64,000 bases of DNA, from positions 372,001 to 436,000 of the forward strand of contig NZ_VXKN01000002.1 in the NCBI RefSeq assembly GCF_008693185.1, read 5' to 3'. Positions 18,906-27,906 of this stretch are shown here, in pieces. The position numbers and the translations under genes were made by a program. Positions within the stretch are counted from its first letter, which is position 1. Every line of letters starts with the position of its first letter. The notes below the pieces were generated by a model. It searched no databases, was not told the origin of the DNA, and saw nothing but the letters and a program-made list of their open reading frames with translations. This DNA is from Acinetobacter qingfengensis (lineage in GTDB: Bacteria; Pseudomonadota; Gammaproteobacteria; Pseudomonadales; Moraxellaceae).

Positions 18906-19385
18906 ATGAAAATTCGTATCCTGACTATTGGCCAAAAAATGCCAAGCTGGGTCATCACGGGTTTTGAAGATTATTTCAAACGAATCCAGCCATTTGTTAC
19001 TACCCAGTTAATCGAATTGCCAATGGCTAAACGAGCTAAAAATGATTCAAAAGCTGATATTTTAAAATATTGCCAAACAGAAGGCGAAAGCATCTTAAAT
19101 ACTTTAAAACCGAATGAACTTTTGATTGCCCTTGAAGTAGGCGGACGAGAATTAAGTACAGAAAAACTTGCGCATACCATGCAGGAATGGACACTGGCTG
19201 GTCAGGATATTGTATTAGCAATTGGTGGGCCTGATGGTTTATCTGATGACGTCCGTCAGGCAGCAGCATGGCATTGGTCGTTATCCAAATTAACCCTCCC
19301 CCATCCGTTTGTACGAATTATGTTGATCGAACAACTTTATCGCGCCATGAGCATTAACCATAATCATCCTTATCATCGTGCCTGA
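18906..19385 (+). CDS. rlmH: 23S rRNA pseudouridine-1915 N3-methyltransferase RlmH
   Basis: A SPOUT-class methyltransferase acting on helix 69 of 23S rRNA in assembled ribosomes, using S-adenosylmethionine. It has 159 residues, the family size. Diagnostic segments are ALEVGGRELS, AIGGPDGLSDDV (knot/SAM site) and the C-terminal HPFVRIMLIEQLYRAMSINH with the HPYHR end. Divergent from pstS copy 1. Confidence 0.96.
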   Translation: MKIRILTIGQKMPSWVITGFEDYFKRIQPFVTTQLIELPMAKRAKNDSKADILKYCQTEGESILNTLKPNELLIALEVGGRELSTEKLAHTMQEWTLAGQDIVLAIGGPDGLSDDVRQAAAWHWSLSKLTLPHPFVRIMLIEQLYRAMSINHNHPYHRA

Positions 19386-19507
19386 TAATCAACAATAGTC
19401 CTTTTTTATCATTGCAACATTAGAACAATACAACCCATGATCTGACTTGGTTTATTGATAAATTTGTCGCACAATAATACGTTTTTCTCAAGGTAGTACA
19501 TAAAAAA

Positions 19508-20443
19508 ATGGCTGATGCACTAATATTGCGTGACCTGTGTAAAACCTATAAAAATGGTTTTCAAGCACTTAAAGGCGTAACCTTAACTGTTCCAGAAGGG
19601 GAATTCTATGCCTTATTAGGACCGAATGGCGCGGGCAAATCCACCACGATTAGCATTATTAGCTCATTGACCAAAAAAAGCTCAGGTATTGTCAATATTT
19701 TTGGCTATGATTTAGATCGCCAGCCTTCATTGGCAAAACAACAGCTAGGCGTTGTTCCTCAGGAATTTAATTTCGGCCAATTTGAAAAAACCTTTGATAT
19801 TTTAGTGACACAGGCAGGTTATTACGGGATTGCCAAAAAAGTGGCTGAACAGCGTGCTGAACATTATCTGGAAAAACTTGGATTATGGGACAAACGTCAT
19901 GTACAGGCCAGAATGCTTTCAGGTGGGATGAAACGCCGTTTAATGATTGCTCGTGCCATGATGCATGAACCCAAATTAATGATTCTAGACGAACCAACTG
20001 CCGGTGTAGATATTGAATTACGTCGCTCGATGTGGGATTTTCTCACCGAATTAAACACTAATGGTACTTCAATTATTTTAACAACACATTATCTGGAAGA
20101 AGCCGAAATGCTGTGTCGGCGTATTGCCATTATTGACCGTGGTCAAATCAAGGAAGATACCAGTATGAAATCCTTCCTTGGACAGCTAACAGTAGAATCG
20201 TTTATTTTCGATCTGGAATACCCTATTGAAAATCTAGACTTAAATATTATTGGATTCAATTTTCAACTGGTTGATGCATTTACACTACAAGTCACCATGG
20301 ATAAATCACACTCCCTGAATGATCTCTTTAGTCTATTTGAAGCCAGTGGTATCCGGATTAAAAGTATGCGAAATAAAGCCAACCGTCTGGAAGAATTATT
20401 TGTCAATCTGGTCGAAAGAAACCTTGAAGGAGCTGCATCATGA
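19508..20443 (+). CDS. ABC-2 type exporter ATPase, YadG-like
   Basis: A 311-residue ATPase with Walker A GPNGAGKST, signature LSGGMKRRL, Walker B LMILDEPTAGVD and the switch histidine in LTTHYLEEAE, followed by a C-terminal extension of about 90 residues. The overall form matches YadG of the DRA/NodI-like exporter group. The ATG at 19508 follows AAGGTAG. It overlaps the next gene by four bases; substrate unknown. Confidence 0.9.
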   Translation: MADALILRDLCKTYKNGFQALKGVTLTVPEGEFYALLGPNGAGKSTTISIISSLTKKSSGIVNIFGYDLDRQPSLAKQQLGVVPQEFNFGQFEKTFDILVTQAGYYGIAKKVAEQRAEHYLEKLGLWDKRHVQARMLSGGMKRRLMIARAMMHEPKLMILDEPTAGVDIELRRSMWDFLTELNTNGTSIILTTHYLEEAEMLCRRIAIIDRGQIKEDTSMKSFLGQLTVESFIFDLEYPIENLDLNIIGFNFQLVDAFTLQVTMDKSHSLNDLFSLFEASGIRIKSMRNKANRLEELFVNLVERNLEGAAS

Positions 20444-21213
20444 ATGGGCAGCAACTTCGTATTGCCTTTTTCACTTTACTGCGTAAAGAAGTTCGACGTT
20501 TTTTAAGAATCTGGCCTCAGACACTTTTACCACCTGCCATTACCATGAGTTTATATTTTATCATCTTTGGTAATCTGGTTGGCTCACGTATCGGTGAAAT
20601 GGAAGGATATAGCTATATGCAATTTATCGTTCCTGGTTTAATCATGATGGCTGTAATTACCAATAGTTATAATAATGTCTGCTCCAGCTTTTTCAGTGCT
20701 AAATTTCAGCGCAGTATTGAAGAATTAATCACTAGTCCTGTACCTCACCATATCATTTTATTAGGTTATATCATGGGTGGTGTTATTCGTGGCCTATGTG
20801 TTGGTCTAATCGTGACTGTCATGAGCCTGTTTTTCACGCATCTGGAATTACATAATTTATTTGTCACAGTTTATACGGTCACTGTGACAGCCATGTTGTT
20901 TTCCATTGGCGGTTTTATTAATGCAGTCTATGCTCGTTCTTTTGATGATATTTCAATTATTCCGACTTTTATATTAACGCCTCTCACCTATTTGGGTGGT
21001 GTATTTTATGCCATTAGCAGCTTAAGTCCATTTTGGCAAAATTTATCTTTGATTAATCCTATAGTATATATGGTCAATGCCTTTCGTTATGGCATTTTGG
21101 GGCATAGTGATGTTAATGTTTGGGTGTCTTTGGCAATAATTAGTGCAGCATGTTTTTTAATGTATGCTATTGCCTACTATTTATTAAGTCGTGGTACAGG
21201 AATGCGTGAATAA
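20440..21213 (+). CDS. ABC-2 type exporter permease, YadH-like
   Basis: A 257-residue permease with six predicted membrane segments and the ABC-2 motif PLTYLGGVFYAISSLSP near residue 180. The cytoplasmic N-terminus (LRKEVRRFLRIWPQTLLPP) is the usual coupling region. Translationally coupled to the ATPase gene upstream (ATGA) and overlapping queF by one base downstream. Forms the exporter with the YadG-like ATPase; what it moves cannot be read from the sequence. Confidence 0.9.
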   Translation: MNGQQLRIAFFTLLRKEVRRFLRIWPQTLLPPAITMSLYFIIFGNLVGSRIGEMEGYSYMQFIVPGLIMMAVITNSYNNVCSSFFSAKFQRSIEELITSPVPHHIILLGYIMGGVIRGLCVGLIVTVMSLFFTHLELHNLFVTVYTVTVTAMLFSIGGFINAVYARSFDDISIIPTFILTPLTYLGGVFYAISSLSPFWQNLSLINPIVYMVNAFRYGILGHSDVNVWVSLAIISAACFLMYAIAYYLLSRGTGMRE

Positions 21214-22022
21214 TGAGTGTAGAAAGTTCTTTACTTGGTCAAGATACCGAATATCCAACCCAGTACGCCCCACAGGTACTTTTTCCAATTGCACGTGCAC
21301 CCTCACGGGAAAGTTATACCAATATTAACGGTATTACACAAGGCATGGATTGGTGGCACATTTTTGAAATTTCATGGTTAAACGAACACGGTATACCTCA
21401 AGTTGCCCTTGGCCGCCTGCATATTCCGGCAACCTCTGAGTATCTTATTGAATCTAAATCATTAAAGCTTTATTTCAATAGCTTTAATTTTGAGAAATTA
21501 AGTCGTGCAGATTTTATTCGTACTGTGGAAAAAGACTTATCATCGGTTGCACAAGCCAACATTAAACTACAATTACTGAATGTTGATGAACTCCATATTA
21601 GTCAACCACAAGGTATTTGTCTGGATCTATTACAACCAACAAAAATCGAATTTGAGCCTAATGCAAGTCTGCTGGCACTGGATGATAACAATCATATCGT
21701 TGAACAAAGCTTTTATTCACACTTACTTAGAAGTAATTGTCCGGTCACTAATCAACCCGATTGGGGTACGGTATTTATTCGTTATCAAGGTAAAAAAATA
21801 AGTGAACACAGTCTGTTAGCTTACATTATCTCGTATCGAAAGCATAATGGCTTCCATGAGCAATGTGTTGAACATATTTTTGCTGATATCTGGCAACATC
21901 TTCAACCTGAAAAATTAATGGTATATGCTGCTTATACACGCCGTGGTGGTCTGGATATTAATCCATGTCGTGTATCTGATCCTACATGGCTACCACAACC
22001 CATTCGTTTAGCACGTCAATAA
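21213..22022 (+). CDS. queF: NADPH-dependent 7-cyano-7-deazaguanine reductase QueF (bimodular)
   Basis: Reduces preQ0 to preQ1 in queuosine biosynthesis, a four-electron nitrile reduction. The 269-residue length marks the bimodular (YqcD) type. The catalytic cysteine is in SNCPVTNQPDWG (about residue 178), followed by the aspartate a few residues on; the E(S/L)KSLKLYFNSF substrate motif is at about residues 78-92. Start and stop overlap with yadH-like (TAATG) shows one operon, though the exporter has no known link to tRNA modification. Confidence 0.95.
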   Translation: MSVESSLLGQDTEYPTQYAPQVLFPIARAPSRESYTNINGITQGMDWWHIFEISWLNEHGIPQVALGRLHIPATSEYLIESKSLKLYFNSFNFEKLSRADFIRTVEKDLSSVAQANIKLQLLNVDELHISQPQGICLDLLQPTKIEFEPNASLLALDDNNHIVEQSFYSHLLRSNCPVTNQPDWGTVFIRYQGKKISEHSLLAYIISYRKHNGFHEQCVEHIFADIWQHLQPEKLMVYAAYTRRGGLDINPCRVSDPTWLPQPIRLARQ

Positions 22023-22048
22023 CATCATCTCGAAAGGATAAGCAAAAT

Positions 22049-22711
22049 ATGTCTGGTTTTTTTGGATTTATTCCGTCTAACGATTTATTAAAAAACATTC
22101 AGGAAGCACAAGCCAAACGCAATAGCAAAGAACCACTATATCTATTGCGTGACAAAATTGCCATGCAAATGAACGATGAAATTCTAGATCATGTGCTCAT
22201 AGATTTAATTCATCATTTTCCTGCAAGTGAGAAAAAAGTCACTGCAGAAAAACTTGTCGGTTATATAAAATCTACCGTACATGTATTATTAAAACAATTA
22301 CTTAATAAAAGCAGTAATGAGCAGGTACAAGCTTCTCTTGACTTCATTGAGCGTAGCCTGTTTAAAGACTCTCAGGGGCAACTTCGTGTTGGTGCACCAC
22401 TAGATCAAAGTTTTTCAGCCCAGCTTAAAAGTAGTTATACAGCACTACTTGATGGCGCAAAGGCTAAAGATATGCGACCAATTCTAGTGGAACAATACAA
22501 ACAATTTGCTGACCAACTGATTCATCATTTTATGATTGAATTTAACCGAACACTTGACTTGGGTATGATCAAACGTAAGGCTGCTGATATTGGAGCCAGT
22601 GCTGTTACCAAAGCAGTTCATATTGGTGTTGACAAATTAATCCCTCATTTAACCAGTCAGGAATTATTAATTCTTGCCAAAGAACATGATGATCTTATTC
22701 ATCAGAATTAG
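22049..22711 (+). CDS. Conserved hypothetical cytoplasmic protein
   Basis: A 220-residue protein I do not recognise. No signal peptide and no membrane segment; the composition is helical with a heptad-like C-terminal half. The start at 22049 (MSGFFGFIPSNDLL) follows AAAGGATAAG, 26 bases after the queF stop; a longer frame from 21986 would overlap queF. It may be part of the exporter-queF transcript. Followed by a copy of the dispersed repeat. Confidence 0.65.
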   Translation: MSGFFGFIPSNDLLKNIQEAQAKRNSKEPLYLLRDKIAMQMNDEILDHVLIDLIHHFPASEKKVTAEKLVGYIKSTVHVLLKQLLNKSSNEQVQASLDFIERSLFKDSQGQLRVGAPLDQSFSAQLKSSYTALLDGAKAKDMRPILVEQYKQFADQLIHHFMIEFNRTLDLGMIKRKAADIGASAVTKAVHIGVDKLIPHLTSQELLILAKEHDDLIHQN

Positions 22712-22718
22712 AATGTGC

Positions 22719-22776
22719 TGAGAAATAATCACATATTCTATTTAGGCTAGACATAAAGAATTTGTATTCTATTTTT
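22719..22776 (+). repeat. Dispersed intergenic repeat, copy 2
   Basis: TGAGAAATAATCACAT, then ATTCTATTTAGGCTAGACAT and GTATTCTATTTTT; matches copy 1 at about 3764-3822 in the same orientation, with near identity over the last 42 bases. Directly downstream of a gene in both places (after the Lrp-type gene and after this hypothetical). Confidence 0.6.
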
Positions 22777-22788
22777 TATTGAAGGTAG

Positions 22789-22814
22789 ACTCACCGGACT
22801 TTAATCTGGTGAGT
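22789..22814. terminator. Hairpin adjoining the repeat, upstream of rodA
   Basis: Near-perfect 10-bp stem ACTCACCGGA-CTTTAA-TCTGGTGAGT. On the plus strand no T run follows directly, so it is a weak terminator there; on the minus strand an AT-rich ATAAAAAAT follows at distance. It might also be part of the mobile or repeat unit next to it. Confidence 0.45.
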
Positions 22815-22921
22815 TGCATCTGGATACGTTTTTTCATACTTCCAGAGTGGGTTTTACTTAATCTGATCAAGGGGCTATGTTAGCATTAGCCAGCTTTTAT
22901 CGATAAGTACCATTTTTCCTC

Positions 22922-24073
22922 ATGTCCCAACCACAACTTACGCCGCCTAATCGCTTTTTGCGTTATGCACCTCGTGATGGTTCACAGATACGTTACGCCC
23001 CCACATTCTGGCAACGTATCCATCTTGATCCGTGGCTTCTAAGCTTTTTACTCATGAATGCCATGCTCGGATTAACTATTTTATATAGTGCTTCTGCGCA
23101 GGATACAGGTCTAGTTCTGAAACAGGCCTTGAGTTTCGGCATTGGATTCATCGTGATGTTTATCATGGCACAAATTCCTCCCAAAATTTATCAGGGATTT
23201 TCACCTTACTTTTATGGCTTTGGTGTAATGGCCTTACTGGCGGTTATCTTTGTGGGCGAAATTCGTATGGGGGCGCAACGCTGGATTGATATTCCCGGAT
23301 TTGGTAGTGTACAGCCCAGCGAGTTTTTAAAAATTGGCATGCCAATGATGGTGGCATGGTATTTATCCCGTTATCCTTTACCACCAAAATTTAGACAGGT
23401 CATCATTAGCCTGATCATTATTGGTATCCCTTTTTTACTCATCGCAGAACAACCAGATCTAGGCACATCAGTACTGGTACTGGCCAGTGGCATGTTTGTT
23501 CTTTTTTTAAGTGGTTTATCTTGGCGTCTGATCATGGCAGCGGTAGCCGTGGCCGCAGCAATTATTCCAATTGCATGGGAATTTTTGTTACATGACTACC
23601 AAAAACGTCGCGTACTTACTCTACTTGATCCAGAAGCTGATGCATTAGGTTCTGGCTGGAATATCATTCAATCCAAAACTGCAATCGGTTCCGGTGGTTT
23701 TTCAGGTAAAGGTTATCTGGATGGTACACAATCTCATCTACATTTTTTACCCGAAGGCCATACCGATTTTATTATTGCAGCCTATTCAGAAGAATTTGGT
23801 TTAATCGGAGTTTGTATTCTGCTGATCATTTATTTTGCCATCATTATTCGTATTTTTCAGATTAGTATGCAAAGTTTTCATAACTATGGACGTTTGGTGT
23901 CTGGTGCTTTGGGTTTGTCATTTTTTGTGTATGTTTTTGTCAATGCCGGTATGGTCAGTGGTATTTTACCTGTAGTGGGCGTGCCCTTACCTTTTATGAG
24001 CTATGGCGGCACAGCAATTATCACATTAATGGCCACATTTGGCCTGATCATGTCCATCCATACTCATCGATAA
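22922..24073 (+). CDS. rodA: Rod-shape SEDS peptidoglycan glycosyltransferase RodA (MrdB)
   Basis: Polymerises glycan strands during elongation together with PBP2; about ten membrane helices in 383 residues. Family landmarks are SVQPSEFLKIGMP, the QPDLGTS segment, and the large loop SGWNIIQSKTAIGSGGFSGKG with the HLHFLPEGHTDFI motif. The N-terminal 40 residues are hydrophilic and cytoplasmic. The PBP2 gene is not next to it here. First of three cell-wall genes, rodA-mltB-rlpA. Confidence 0.95.
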   Translation: MSQPQLTPPNRFLRYAPRDGSQIRYAPTFWQRIHLDPWLLSFLLMNAMLGLTILYSASAQDTGLVLKQALSFGIGFIVMFIMAQIPPKIYQGFSPYFYGFGVMALLAVIFVGEIRMGAQRWIDIPGFGSVQPSEFLKIGMPMMVAWYLSRYPLPPKFRQVIISLIIIGIPFLLIAEQPDLGTSVLVLASGMFVLFLSGLSWRLIMAAVAVAAAIIPIAWEFLLHDYQKRRVLTLLDPEADALGSGWNIIQSKTAIGSGGFSGKGYLDGTQSHLHFLPEGHTDFIIAAYSEEFGLIGVCILLIIYFAIIIRIFQISMQSFHNYGRLVSGALGLSFFVYVFVNAGMVSGILPVVGVPLPFMSYGGTAIITLMATFGLIMSIHTHR

Positions 24074-24106
24074 ATATCCAGACACCTCATAAATCAGGAG
24101 AAACTC

Positions 24107-25090
24107 TTGTTAAAACAATTCATAACAACATTAAGTTTAACAGCATGCTGTGGACTTGTTTTCGCTAATGACTTTTATACCGATCCTAACTATCTCACAT
24201 TTAAACAAAAAACCATGACAACGTATGGGCTAACAGCACAGCAAATTGACTCAGCTATGTCTGGCGCAAAAAATCTGCCACGTATTCTGGATTTAATGGA
24301 TCGACCAGGTGAAAATAAACCTTGGTACGAATATCGTAAAAACTTTTTAACCGAAGGTACAATCCAGCGTGGTGTGCGTTTTAAGAATCAATACAGCGAT
24401 ACCTTACGCCGTGCCGAACAAATTTATGGTGTACCACAATCAATCATTTTAGGTATTCTTGGTGTAGAAACCGGCTATGGTGCAAACAAAGGATCTATTG
24501 TGACACGTGATGCACTAGCCACACTTGGATTTGGTTATCCAAGACGTGCAGCCTATTTTCAGGATGAACTTGCAGCATTAATTGCATGGAGTTATCAAGA
24601 TGGTCGTACAGCTTCTAGTGTAAAAGGATCGTATGCAGGTGCGATTGGCTATCCACAATTTATGCCAAGTAATATTAATCGCTTTGGTGTGGATTTTGAT
24701 GGTAATGGTCATATTGACCTGATCAATTCACCGGTTGATGCTATTGGTTCCATTGCAAATTATCTGGCTAAAAATGGTTGGCAACGAGGTCAGCCTGTCG
24801 GCTATCGCGCCTATTATTCAGGAAACAATCTTGATGCCGTCATTGCAAAACCCTTTCAATTACAAGTTACAAAACCTTATGGCTATATGCAACAACAAGG
24901 ATTTAAGGTATTGAATACTAATATAAAAATTGATGCACTAGATATGGTCAATGGCATTCAGTTAGAAGATACTTATGGTCCGATTTATTATTTAATCTAT
25001 CCAAATTTTAATGTGATCACCACATATAATAATAGCCGTATGTATGCGACTGCTGTATGGCAGCTTGGCGAAGAAATCATTAATCGTTAA
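24107..25090 (+). CDS. mltB: Lytic murein transglycosylase B
   Basis: Cleaves glycan strands to 1,6-anhydro-muropeptides in the periplasm. The catalytic glutamate is in GILGVETGYGANKG (about residue 124), and the family segments GAIGYPQFMPSN and VDFDGNGHIDL are present. The start is a TTG at 24107, supported by AGGAG seven bases upstream. The signal region contains both a possible lipobox (LTAC, Cys14) and a type-I site (VFA/N), so membrane anchoring is uncertain. No C-terminal peptidoglycan-binding domain. 327 residues, 33 bases after rodA. Confidence 0.93.
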   Translation: MLKQFITTLSLTACCGLVFANDFYTDPNYLTFKQKTMTTYGLTAQQIDSAMSGAKNLPRILDLMDRPGENKPWYEYRKNFLTEGTIQRGVRFKNQYSDTLRRAEQIYGVPQSIILGILGVETGYGANKGSIVTRDALATLGFGYPRRAAYFQDELAALIAWSYQDGRTASSVKGSYAGAIGYPQFMPSNINRFGVDFDGNGHIDLINSPVDAIGSIANYLAKNGWQRGQPVGYRAYYSGNNLDAVIAKPFQLQVTKPYGYMQQQGFKVLNTNIKIDALDMVNGIQLEDTYGPIYYLIYPNFNVITTYNNSRMYATAVWQLGEEIINR

Positions 25091-25101
25091 GTTATGTAAT
25101 C

Positions 25102-25133
25102 AAAGCGTAAAGTTAAGTAAATTTTACGCTTTT
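25102..25133 (+). terminator. Terminator after mltB
   Basis: AAAGCGTAAA...TTTACGCTTT inverted repeat 11 bases past the mltB stop, ending in TTTT; loop about 11 bases, so medium strength. Confidence 0.6.
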
Positions 25134-25422
25134 AAAAGAAAGCAAGCAGTTTTTTTGTTAATTTGCTCACATTTTCCACTTTTTAAATAAAATGTTACAT
25201 TTTTGATTATTTATTGATCTAAAATTTAGTAGTTTGATAACTTTTCGGCATTATTTTTGTAGCAATGATAGACAAGCTAAAAAGTTTAATTCTATCATCG
25301 CCCCATTCTGAAGGTCGCATCATACAAAATTTATGCGATCAATTTGCAAAAACGTTCATCAAAATTGGTCATGCCGACTAGTTCAGAACGGCAATGTATT
25401 GGTCGTATATGGGAGTAACCGC
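25134..25422. other. AT-rich gap and rlpA leader
   Basis: Between the mltB terminator and rlpA (gap of 332 bases in all). An inverted repeat ATGATAGA...TCTATCAT with an 18-base loop lies at about 25265-25299. It sits in the probable 5' leader of rlpA and could be regulatory. Nothing else recognised. Confidence 0.35.
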
Positions 25423-26043
25423 GTGCATAAATCTTTTAAATTTTTACTTCTAACTGTCACGAGTAGCTTGGCATTAAGTACTCAGGCAGATATGTTGCCT
25501 TCAAATTTACATAACAATAACGATTCTACTTCCCTTTCTTCTCGTGTTTTAGACAAAGACATCAAAACTCTAAGCAACAATTTGTTTAATGGCGATGGTA
25601 AAAAACTTACCGGTTTAACAATTACTGAATATGCTAACAATCGTGTTGTTCGTCATGAATCAACACCTGCTAAGCTAGATGTTGAGGAACCGGGGATTCT
25701 GGATAAACTAAATACCGTTGCTTCCAATACTGTTAAAAAATTTACCCAAAGTGGTCTGGCATCTTGGTATGGTCGCCAATTCCATGGTCGTAAAACGGCC
25801 AATGGTGATGTTTTTGATATGAATGGTTTAACTGCTGCACATCGTAGCTTGCCATTAAACTGCTATATTCGTGTTACCAATAAAAGTAACGGTAAAAGTG
25901 TAGTGGTTAAAGTAAATGATCGCGGTCCTTTCCATGGTAATCGGGTACTAGATTTATCTTATGGTGCTGCCAAACAAATTGGTTTGACCAATACCGGGGT
26001 AGGTAATGTCACCATTGAACGAGTTTCAGGGCCGAACTCCTAA
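25423..26043 (+). CDS. rlpA: RlpA-like septal-ring lytic transglycosylase (double-psi beta-barrel)
   Basis: 206 residues with a signal peptide (KFLLLTVTSSLALSTQA) and a C-terminal double-psi barrel (about residues 113-203): GLASWYGRQFHGRKTANGD, MNGLTAAHRSLPL and VKVNDRGPFHGNRVLDLS, with the catalytic-type Asp and His. There is no SPOR domain, unlike E. coli RlpA, so septal targeting by denuded glycan is not evident. GTG 25423 was chosen because GGGAG stands 7 bases before it and it starts the signal peptide; an in-frame ATG at 25333 would add 30 non-signal residues. Confidence 0.88.
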   Translation: MHKSFKFLLLTVTSSLALSTQADMLPSNLHNNNDSTSLSSRVLDKDIKTLSNNLFNGDGKKLTGLTITEYANNRVVRHESTPAKLDVEEPGILDKLNTVASNTVKKFTQSGLASWYGRQFHGRKTANGDVFDMNGLTAAHRSLPLNCYIRVTNKSNGKSVVVKVNDRGPFHGNRVLDLSYGAAKQIGLTNTGVGNVTIERVSGPNS

Positions 26044-26057
26044 ATTGTTTTGATGAT

Positions 26058-26087
26058 AAAACCGCAAAAATATTGCGGTTTTTTTAT
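26058..26087 (+). terminator. Terminator of rlpA
   Basis: AAACCGCAA-AAATA-TTGCGGTTTTTTT hairpin, 14 bases past the stop. Confidence 0.85.
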
Positions 26088-26307
26088 GTTCAAAAATTTA
26101 TCTTTTTTATTTTTTAACTTGCTTTTGGTCTGTATCGAATTAATACTTCCTTTTAAAGCAGTCTAATTTACGCTCAGTAGCATTTTTTCTTCTGTTTTAC
26201 GCTACCCTACATCAATTCAATGATAATGGCATGATAAGCCAATTAATCGTATCTACACACAATACTTACACATAATTTTTTTATGGAATAAATCATACTG
26301 AATTTTT
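26088..26307. other. AT-rich gap between convergent rlpA and Anbu operons
   Basis: No gene or strong signal seen; with the flanking terminators it makes a 339-base gene-free stretch. Confidence 0.4.
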
Positions 26308-26343
26308 CAAAATAAAACAGCTCACAATCTAGACTGCAAGCTG
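26308..26343 (-). terminator. Candidate terminator of the Anbu operon
   Basis: On the minus strand CAGCTTGCA...TGTGAGCTG forms a 9-bp stem with two G-T pairs around an 8-base loop, followed by TTTTATTTT. It lies 40 bases after the Anbu stop. Confidence 0.5.
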
Positions 26344-26382
26344 CGATTTTTTTATAAAATTATTCAATCTTTCAGGAAAAAA

Positions 26383-27117
26383 TTATAAAAAATATTCCTC
26401 TGTAGGTTGTGCCAGATCCTGTAAACCTTTTTTCAATGCATCAGACCATTGTTTGCTAATACTGGCAAAATAAGGATCATTATCATAAACCCGTTTGCCT
26501 TCCGGTAGTTTCAAACTATCCGCACGATACACCATTACATCAAGTGGAAAACCAACAGACACATTAGAACGAATGGTCGAATCAAATGAAATCAATGAAC
26601 AACGCAATGCTTGATCCAACGGTGTATAGAAATTCAGCGCTCGATCCATAATTGGTTTACCGTATTTAATTTCACCAATCTGGAAATAAGGTGTTTCTAC
26701 TGTCGCCTTAATAAAGTTGCCTTGCTGGTAAATGTTATATAATTCCATTTCCTGTCCTGCAATTTGACCACCTAATAAAATACTGCACCCATATAGACTT
26801 TCCTGCTCCGGACTATCAGCAATATTTTTAATCACAGAACGTAAACTCTTGCCAACCAATTCAGCGGCATCAAACATGGTGGCCACCGTGTTAAGATTAG
26901 GCTCCAGATTTGCAGCAATTTGATGTTTCAATTGAGCAATTACTGCTTGTGTAGTCGCCAGATTTCCTGCCGTTTGAATCACCATAAACCGCTCATCATT
27001 CTTTCCAAAACGAAATAACTTTCTAAATGATGAAATGTGATCTACACCCGCATTGGTTCGTGTATCACTAATAAAAACTAAACCTTCTTTTAAACGTAAG
27101 GCAACACAATAGGTCAT
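26383..27117 (-). CDS. Anbu (ancestral beta-subunit) proteasome-type peptidase
   Basis: A 244-residue Ntn-hydrolase related to HslV and 20S proteasome beta subunits. The nucleophile would be Thr2, exposed after loss of Met1 (MTYCVALRL), with the conserved SDTRTNAG (Asp near 18) and KLFRFG (Lys near 33). Family members self-assemble and no partner ATPase gene is known. It is last in the operon ATP-grasp / alpha-E / transglutaminase / Anbu, 9 bases after the transglutaminase gene. The native substrate is unknown; the set suggests trimming of peptides made by the ATP-grasp enzyme. Confidence 0.9.
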   Translation of the reverse strand: MTYCVALRLKEGLVFISDTRTNAGVDHISSFRKLFRFGKNDERFMVIQTAGNLATTQAVIAQLKHQIAANLEPNLNTVATMFDAAELVGKSLRSVIKNIADSPEQESLYGCSILLGGQIAGQEMELYNIYQQGNFIKATVETPYFQIGEIKYGKPIMDRALNFYTPLDQALRCSLISFDSTIRSNVSVGFPLDVMVYRADSLKLPEGKRVYDNDPYFASISKQWSDALKKGLQDLAQPTEEYFL

Positions 27118-27126
27118 ACAATTCTC

Positions 27127-27906
27127 TTAGCACGTCAATACCTGAACTACCGTACGCATGGTTTCTTCAGCACCTTGTTGTCGGACACCCCGAATAGGAG
27201 CAACATCTGCATAATCACGACCCACTGCAAGCTGTACATGCTTTGTAGGTGTAAATAGCTGATTACTCACATCAAAACAATACCATTTTCCATTTTGATA
27301 AACCTCTGCCCAAGCATGACTTGCCAAATGATTACCATCTTCAACATACAAATATCCAGAAACATATCGTGCAGGAAAACCCAAATAACGCGCTAATGCG
27401 ACAAATACCTGAGCGTGATCCTGACATACGCCTTTTTTCTGTTCAAATGCTTCTGCTGCTGTCGTTTCTACATGCGTTAGACCCGAATTATAAGGAATAT
27501 GCTCTAAAACTGCTTGTGCCAATTCAATTAAATTTTCAGGTTTTTTATCCGCAGCATACATATGCGCAAACTGCATCATTTCAGGACTACATTGTGTGGT
27601 ACGTGTTGGTTGTAAAAAAATTTCCGGATGAATGCGATCATCAATGCTAAATTTTGCCTGATCATCAATTTCAACCATGCCCTGTGCCATGATCATTAAT
27701 TGCTGATAAGAAAAACGCTGGTTACTGGTCAACCATAAATTGCCAAAACCATCAGTTTGCTGAATTTTTTCTCCCGGAACACTTAATCCCCACTGTTTGA
27801 TTTTCTGGGTTGAAGTGTCCTGTGGTAACAAACGAATATACTGAATTGCACTAATTACAGGAGTGCTATATTGATAATGTGTTTGATGATTAATTAATAA
27901 ATTCAT
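27127..27906 (-). CDS. Transglutaminase-like protein with bacterial Tgl N-terminal domain
   Basis: 259 residues: an N-terminal beta domain (about 1-85, HYQYSTPV start) and a transglutaminase/protease core with Cys in KKGVCQDHAQVFV (about residue 151), His in HAWAEVY (about 192) and Asp in CFDVSN (about 207). The family includes peptidases and amide-forming enzymes; the reaction here is not known. Its ATG overlaps the alpha-E stop (ATGA) and Anbu follows closely, so it belongs to the same system. Confidence 0.9.
   Translation of the reverse strand: MNLLINHQTHYQYSTPVISAIQYIRLLPQDTSTQKIKQWGLSVPGEKIQQTDGFGNLWLTSNQRFSYQQLMIMAQGMVEIDDQAKFSIDDRIHPEIFLQPTRTTQCSPEMMQFAHMYAADKKPENLIELAQAVLEHIPYNSGLTHVETTAAEAFEQKKGVCQDHAQVFVALARYLGFPARYVSGYLYVEDGNHLASHAWAEVYQNGKWYCFDVSNQLFTPTKHVQLAVGRDYADVAPIRGVRQQGAEETMRTVVQVLTC

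Noticed and set aside
27321..27650. 109-residue plus-strand frame
   Set aside because: Antisense shadow of the transglutaminase gene; no start signal.
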